A stretch of 64,000 bases of DNA from Acidobacteriota bacterium (GTDB lineage: Bacteria > Acidobacteriota > B3-B38 > Guanabaribacteriales > JAGGZT01). Both the position numbers and the translations under genes were made by a program. The notes beneath the pieces are model-generated. The model searched no databases and had not been told where the DNA came from. It saw only the letters and a list, made by a program, of their open reading frames with translations. Where the stretch lies: positions 1 through 64,000 of the forward strand of contig JAGGZT010000004.1 in assembly GCA_021161905.1 (NCBI GenBank), read 5' to 3'. How positions within the stretch are numbered: the stretch's first letter is position 1; each line of letters starts with the position of its first letter. Below are positions 60,445 to 64,000 of the stretch, piece after piece.

Positions 60445-61486
60445 GCCCCCGGATATCTCCTCGATCTCCCGGGTCCTGATAATAAGGATAAAATCAATAG
60501 GAGATCTGGTATTAACCACCCCTTTTCTTTCCGCCCTCCGTAAATGGAGAAAGAATTTATTCATCGCCTTTGTGGTAGAGAAAGCCTTCTCCCCCCTTTT
60601 CTCCTCTGATCCCCGGATAGATCTTCTCATCCCGGTTAAACGAAGCCCTTTTGGGACTCTCGCTACAGCATGGAAGATAAGAAAGATCGGCTTCGATCTC
60701 GTGATAAACCTCCACGGAGGAAACAGAAGTGCCCTTCTCACCCTCCTTGCTAAAGGAAAGACCAAACTCGGCTTCGAGCACTTCCATTACCCCTTCGTCT
60801 ATACCCATCTTATACCCCATCCTCAAAAGTGCTATAGAACCGATAGAATACTCCATACCGTGGAGAATAACCTCTCATCGCTCCTCTGGCTTGGTATTCC
60901 CGTTGAAGAGAGGCCCAGGCTATCCTTGTTCCTCTCCAAGGAAATTGAAAGAAGAACGAAAAAGAGGCTTAATAGATTAGGGGTTAAAAACTCCTTCATC
61001 CTCATTCATCCTTTTGCCACCTTAAAAAGTAAAGAGTGGCCAGGAGAGAAATTCGCTGATCTCGGAAGAAGGATAAAAAACGAACTCCACCTCCCCCTAA
61101 TCTTCGTCTCGGAGCCGAGAAGAGAGAAAGAACTGAAGGAAAAAATCATCTCCTTATCCCCTGAGCTACCTTATCTCATCACTCATACCCTTGATGAGCT
61201 TGTGGCATTGATAAATCATTGCCATCTATTCATAGGGAATGATGCCGGTCCCACCCATATCGCTGCTGCTCTTGGGAAGAAGATAGTAGTAATATTCGGC
61301 TCCTCCGATCATCGGCGATGGCACCCCTGGGGAGTAAAATACTCCCTTATCCGCCATCCCCTGCCTTGCTCACCTTGCCCCGGTAAAAGGTGTAGCGAAG
61401 ATCCCCCTCTTTCCTGTATAAATAGTATCGAAGTGGACGAAGTCTTTAAAGAGGTGTTATCCCAGATAAATAGCGAGGAGGAGTAA
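60416..61486 (+). CDS. Family 9 glycosyltransferase (heptosyltransferase-like)
   Basis: About 356 residues from ATG 60416. Starts near VLIIRIKSIGDLVLTTPFLSALR and has the C-terminal donor site FIGNDAGPTHIAAALGKKIVVIFGSSD and LIRHPLPCSPCPGKRCSEDP, typical of ADP-heptose:LPS heptosyltransferases (WaaF/WaaC/WaaQ class). It probably adds heptose to the LPS core; exact acceptor unknown. It is followed immediately by the heptose kinase gene. Confidence 0.92.
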   Translation: MRERRRSKIEPPDISSISRVLIIRIKSIGDLVLTTPFLSALRKWRKNLFIAFVVEKAFSPLFSSDPRIDLLIPVKRSPFGTLATAWKIRKIGFDLVINLHGGNRSALLTLLAKGKTKLGFEHFHYPFVYTHLIPHPQKCYRTDRILHTVENNLSSLLWLGIPVEERPRLSLFLSKEIERRTKKRLNRLGVKNSFILIHPFATLKSKEWPGEKFADLGRRIKNELHLPLIFVSEPRREKELKEKIISLSPELPYLITHTLDELVALINHCHLFIGNDAGPTHIAAALGKKIVVIFGSSDHRRWHPWGVKYSLIRHPLPCSPCPGKRCSEDPPLSCINSIEVDEVFKEVLSQINSEEE

Positions 61487-62503
61487 GTGAAAGAAAGAGA
61501 AATTATCCCAAAAAAGCGAGCAGAGGAGATATTGAGAAATTTTCAGAGGAGAAAGATCCTCGTCATTGGCGATGTGATGCTCGACAGGTTCCTCTTCGGA
61601 AAGGCGGAACGGATCTCTCCCGAGGCGCCGGTTCCCGTAGTGACGATCGACCAGGAAAAGGTCCACCTCGGGGGAGCGGGAAATGTAGCTGCCAATATCT
61701 CGTCTCTGGGAGGTACTCCTCTCATAGTGGGGGTAGTGGGAAACGACCTCGAGGGGAGCCGGGTGAGGGAGTTGCTTCGCTCCTTAAAACTACCGGATGA
61801 TGGGCTCCTGGTTGACAAGGAAAGAATAACTACGGTGAAAACGCGGATCATAGCTCACAACCAGCAAGTAGTGCGGACCGATTGGGAAAAGAAAACCCCA
61901 CTTTCCCCTACAATGGAAAAGGCGATCGTCTCCCTCTTAAGCGATGTTTTGAATAATGTGGATGCAGTTATCGTTTCAGACTATGCCAAGGGGATGATAA
62001 CCCCAAAAATTATGAGTTACATTTTAACTGAGGGGAGGAAGCGTGATCTCTTCGTCGCCGTGGACCCCAAAATAAAAAATAAAGAGCTGTATCGAGGCGC
62101 GGATATCATCACCCCAAATGTAAATGAGGCGTCCGCATTAAGTGATATTGAGATAGGGAACGAGGAGGAGCTCATTAGAGCCGGGAGAAGGATCCTTCGC
62201 CAATTCCGCCTCCGAGCGTTGGTCATCACCAGGGGAGAGAGGGGCATCAGCCTCTTCCTCCGGGATAAGGATAGTGCCGTTCATATCCCTGCTGAGGCTC
62301 GCGAGGTATACGATGTTACCGGAGCTGGCGATACCGTCATCGCCAGCTTTACCCTGAGCAAAGCCTCTTCCGCCTCCTGGCAGGAGGCAGCGATAATCGC
62401 TAATTCGGCAGCTGGAGTGGTAGTGGGAAAGTTGGGTACTGCCACGGTAAGCATCGATGAGCTCGAGGAAAGTCTTGGAATATCCGGAGAGCTTTTCTTA
62501 TAG
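61487..62503 (+). CDS. D-glycero-beta-D-manno-heptose-7-phosphate kinase (HldE domain I type)
   Basis: 338 residues from GTG 61487 after AGGAGGAG. PfkB/ribokinase fold: VIGDVMLDRFLFGKAERISPEAPVPVV, VHLGGAGNVAANISSLGG, TITPNVNEASALS, and the catalytic EVYDVTGAGDTVIASFTLSKASS. It phosphorylates heptose-7-phosphate at O1. It lacks the C-terminal adenylyltransferase domain found in the bifunctional enzyme, so HldC-type activity must be encoded elsewhere. Confidence 0.93.
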   Translation: MKEREIIPKKRAEEILRNFQRRKILVIGDVMLDRFLFGKAERISPEAPVPVVTIDQEKVHLGGAGNVAANISSLGGTPLIVGVVGNDLEGSRVRELLRSLKLPDDGLLVDKERITTVKTRIIAHNQQVVRTDWEKKTPLSPTMEKAIVSLLSDVLNNVDAVIVSDYAKGMITPKIMSYILTEGRKRDLFVAVDPKIKNKELYRGADIITPNVNEASALSDIEIGNEEELIRAGRRILRQFRLRALVITRGERGISLFLRDKDSAVHIPAEAREVYDVTGAGDTVIASFTLSKASSASWQEAAIIANSAAGVVVGKLGTATVSIDELEESLGISGELFL

Positions 62504-62582
62504 CAATTTCCCCTCTTTTTACATAAAAACTAAATTTTTTGGACCTAACTGCCGATAATATCAAATGAGAGAGAACCTCACT

Positions 62583-62647
62583 GGCTGGTTGGGCAACAAT
62601 CTCTCCCTCCCCTTAACTGCCCCCTTCTCAGCTACACCCAACCAGCC
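62583..62647. repeat. Inverted repeat in the hldE-sigma factor gap
   Basis: GGCTGGTTGGG (62583-62593) and CCCAACCAGCC (62637-62647) are perfect 11-base inverted copies, separated by 43 C-rich bases. Nothing else in the 62504-62762 gap explains it. It has no T-run and does not match a known riboswitch that I recognise. Confidence 0.6.
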
Positions 62648-62673
62648 TACTACAGGTAAATCTGCATTAGTTG

Positions 62674-62701
62674 TTGACATTTTCTCTTCATTTAGTATAA
62701 T
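62674..62701 (+). promoter_or_regulatory. Promoter of the FliA-type sigma factor gene
   Basis: TTGACA (62674-62679), 16-base spacer, TATAAT (62696-62701), followed by a 55-base leader with TTAGGGGAG before the ATG. Both hexamers match the consensus exactly. Confidence 0.85.
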
Positions 62702-62762
62702 AAGAAACAACTAAGTCTCCTCTGAGCAGCTCCCCGGGGGAAAGTGCTTCTTTAGGGGAGAA

Positions 62763-63512
62763 ATGAAGAGGGGAGTTTTTTCCTTTCCGCTTTCTCTCAA
62801 GGAAAGAGAAAAGGTAGTAAAATACCTTCCTTTGGTAAAAAAGGTTGCGCGGCAGGTATTAATCTCTCACCGCCTCCCTTACACCGTAAAGGAACTCTTA
62901 AGTTATGGAGTAATTGGGCTGATCGATGCCTGCAAGAAGTTCGACCGGAGAAGGGGAGCCAGTTTTGAAACCTACGCCAGGCTTAGGATAAGGGGAGCTA
63001 TCCTTGATGGAATGAGAGCAGCCGATTGGCTACCTCGTTCTATACGGAAGAAGAAAAAGACGATATGGCGAGCCCTCTCTAAGCTCAGGGCTCAGCATAA
63101 GGGAAGAGTTCCTATAGATGAGATATGTAGATACTTAGGGATAGATAGCGACAAATACAGAAACTCCTACTTAGAAGCGCAAAACACCTTTATCGGGAGT
63201 TTAGAAGAATATTGCTTAAACGAAGAGGAGGGAAAAACCCTCCTCGCCACTCTGCCTGATAATAAGGTAAAAGACCCTTTCTCAATCTACGAGAAGAAGG
63301 AACTGAAGAATACCTTAGCTAAACTGATCGATGAGTTGCCATCTCGAGAGAGGATGATAATCTCTCTCCATTATTATGATGAGCTCAGTATTAGAGAGAT
63401 AGCACATATCCTCGGGCTATCGGAATCGAGGACCTCCCAGCTCCATGCAAAAGCTATCTCCAAATTGAGAAAAGGTCTTAGGAAGATTTTGAATAAGACG
63501 GTTGCCCCTTAA
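62763..63512 (+). CDS. RNA polymerase sigma-28 (FliA/SigD type) factor
   Basis: 249 residues. Regions 1.2-2 (KYLPLVKKVARQVLISHRLPYTVKELLSYGVIGLIDACKKF, then ASFETYARLRIRGAILDGMRAADWLPRSIRKK, the FliA signature), region 3, and region 4 with IISLHYYDELSIREIAHILGLSESRTSQLHAKA. It directs flagellar, chemotaxis or other late-gene transcription. No other flagellar genes are inside the window except the FlgM-like protein downstream. Confidence 0.92.
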   Translation: MKRGVFSFPLSLKEREKVVKYLPLVKKVARQVLISHRLPYTVKELLSYGVIGLIDACKKFDRRRGASFETYARLRIRGAILDGMRAADWLPRSIRKKKKTIWRALSKLRAQHKGRVPIDEICRYLGIDSDKYRNSYLEAQNTFIGSLEEYCLNEEEGKTLLATLPDNKVKDPFSIYEKKELKNTLAKLIDELPSRERMIISLHYYDELSIREIAHILGLSESRTSQLHAKAISKLRKGLRKILNKTVAP

Positions 63513-63591
63513 AAAACCGTTCATTAAAAAAGAGAGATTTTGCTGCCTTCCCTTCGATGAGCTGATATTTTGCACCTTTTTCTATGGCTTT

Positions 63592-63621
63592 TTGAACATA
63601 AAGGTGAAATTAGGTTATAAT
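63592..63621 (+). promoter_or_regulatory. Promoter of the FlgM-like gene
   Basis: TTGAAC (63592-63597), 18-base spacer, TATAAT (63616-63621), about 75 bases upstream of the small ORF. Confidence 0.65.
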
Positions 63622-63695
63622 ACAACATTAATAATTAGCCGATCTAATGATATGGGTTAGTTGAGGGGAGGAGGTGGAAAATAAACGGATGAAGG

Positions 63696-63896
63696 ATGGA
63701 AAGAGGGAAAAATTCCACCCCTCCTACGGATAATGGTTCTTCTCCCAGGGGACCGGCGAGGAGAAGAAAAGCTATAAAGAAGATAAAAAGAGCGGTTAAG
63801 GAGAACAAATATTTCATCTCCGCAGAGAAGATAGCGGAGAAGATAATTGAGAAATATTTTCTAACATCTCAAACCGATGAAGGAAAAACCAAGTAA
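63696..63896 (+). CDS. FlgM-like short protein (possible anti-sigma-28)
   Basis: 66 residues with a disordered Pro/Ser/Arg-rich start and a helical C-terminus IKRAVKENKYFISAEKIAEKIIEKYF, close in pattern to the sigma-binding end of FlgM (charged helix, a G/N-xY-x-(V/I) turn, then xKIAxKII). It lies just after a FliA-type sigma gene, which fits. The protein is shorter than usual FlgM (about 90) and the ribosome site is weak, so the true start, or a small frameshift upstream, is open. Confidence 0.62.
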   Translation: MERGKNSTPPTDNGSSPRGPARRRKAIKKIKRAVKENKYFISAEKIAEKIIEKYFLTSQTDEGKTK

Positions 63897-64000
63897 ATTA
63901 CTCTCATTCATCTTGATCCCCTTTTTGTTCCTCCTACCTACCCTCCAGCAGAAAAAGGTGGGAAGTGGATTTTCCCTGTTCTCGGAGAGGCAAGAGCTCG
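63877..64000 (+). CDS. M48-type exported metalloprotease, N-terminal start (runs off window)
   Basis: ATG 63877, out of frame with the FlgM-like gene and overlapping its end by 20 bases. It encodes a signal peptide (KEKPSKLLSFILIPFLFLLP) followed by GFSLFSERQEL, which matches the conserved start of M48/BepA-like proteases (NLFS-EQ-ELG). About 41 residues are visible; the HExxH motif would lie beyond the window, so the call is tentative. Confidence 0.55.
   Translation, partial: MKEKPSKLLSFILIPFLFLLPTLQQKKVGSGFSLFSERQEL

Overview
The window is an ordinary chromosomal stretch of a diderm (Gram-negative-type) bacterium with roughly balanced base composition, densely packed with long co-directional operons. 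Diderm cell architecture is shown by LptB/LptC-LptA, a full Tol-Pal set, a heptose/LPS-type GT9 and HldE kinase, and several lipoproteins. The V/A-type ATPase of the bacterial (spirochaete/Chlamydia/Bacteroidetes-like) layout, the HprK-HPr-RapZ-RpoN block and the secreted amidohydrolase family together suggest an Acidobacteriota/Aminicenantes-like lineage, but that is an inference from gene content and not a demonstrated placement. I see no insertion sequence, phage, CRISPR array or rRNA.

Layout. 1-5892 (-): complete trp operon trpE-G-D-C-F-B and the start of trpA, controlled by a leader-peptide attenuator with tandem Trp codons. 6032-11591 (-): a four-gene operon (GT2 glycosyltransferase, B12-binding radical SAM protein, NodU/CmcH-type carbamoyltransferase, ArnT/PMT-like membrane glycosyltransferase), probably making or decorating an envelope glycan or lipid. 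11672-19369 (+): five tandem genes encoding six exported amidohydrolase domains, in which metal-site-intact and metal-site-lost domains alternate and the last pair is fused. 19466-27161 (-): V/A-type ATPase K-I-D-B-A-DUF2764-E (map order), with a Na+-type c-ring signature. 27300-29047 (+): DppB/DppC-type permeases. 29044-38420 (-): LptC/LptA, LptB, RpoN, HPF, HprK, RapZ, EIIA-Man, HPr, enzyme I, cupin. 38466-42061: small metabolic genes and an NlpD-like M23 lipoprotein. 42150-47643 (+): tgt, yajC, HD hydrolase, secD, secF, DUF456. 47705-52762 (+): Tol-Pal operon and ssb. 52771-57005 (-): DUF4388 protein, RNase P RNA, NtrC-type regulator, HtrA protease, Fis-like protein. 57099-59819 (-): purC, tRNA-Phe, nadB (frameshifted). 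59942-62503 (+): small unknown gene, Trm112-like, GT9, HldE-type kinase. 62763-64000 (+): FliA-type sigma factor, FlgM-like protein, start of an M48-type metalloprotease.

Cross-cutting observations. Several good sigma-70 promoters sit 6-10 bases from a start codon, implying leaderless mRNAs (trpL, GT2, M23 lipoprotein, DUF488, tgt). Three genes (GT2, ArnT-like, nadB) are each broken by a one-base change in a short homopolymer, which may be assembly error or real slippage sites. The strongest candidate for an undescribed system is the exported amidohydrolase array with alternating active and dead subunits; second is the GT2/radical SAM/carbamoyltransferase operon with its operator-like dyad over the promoter.
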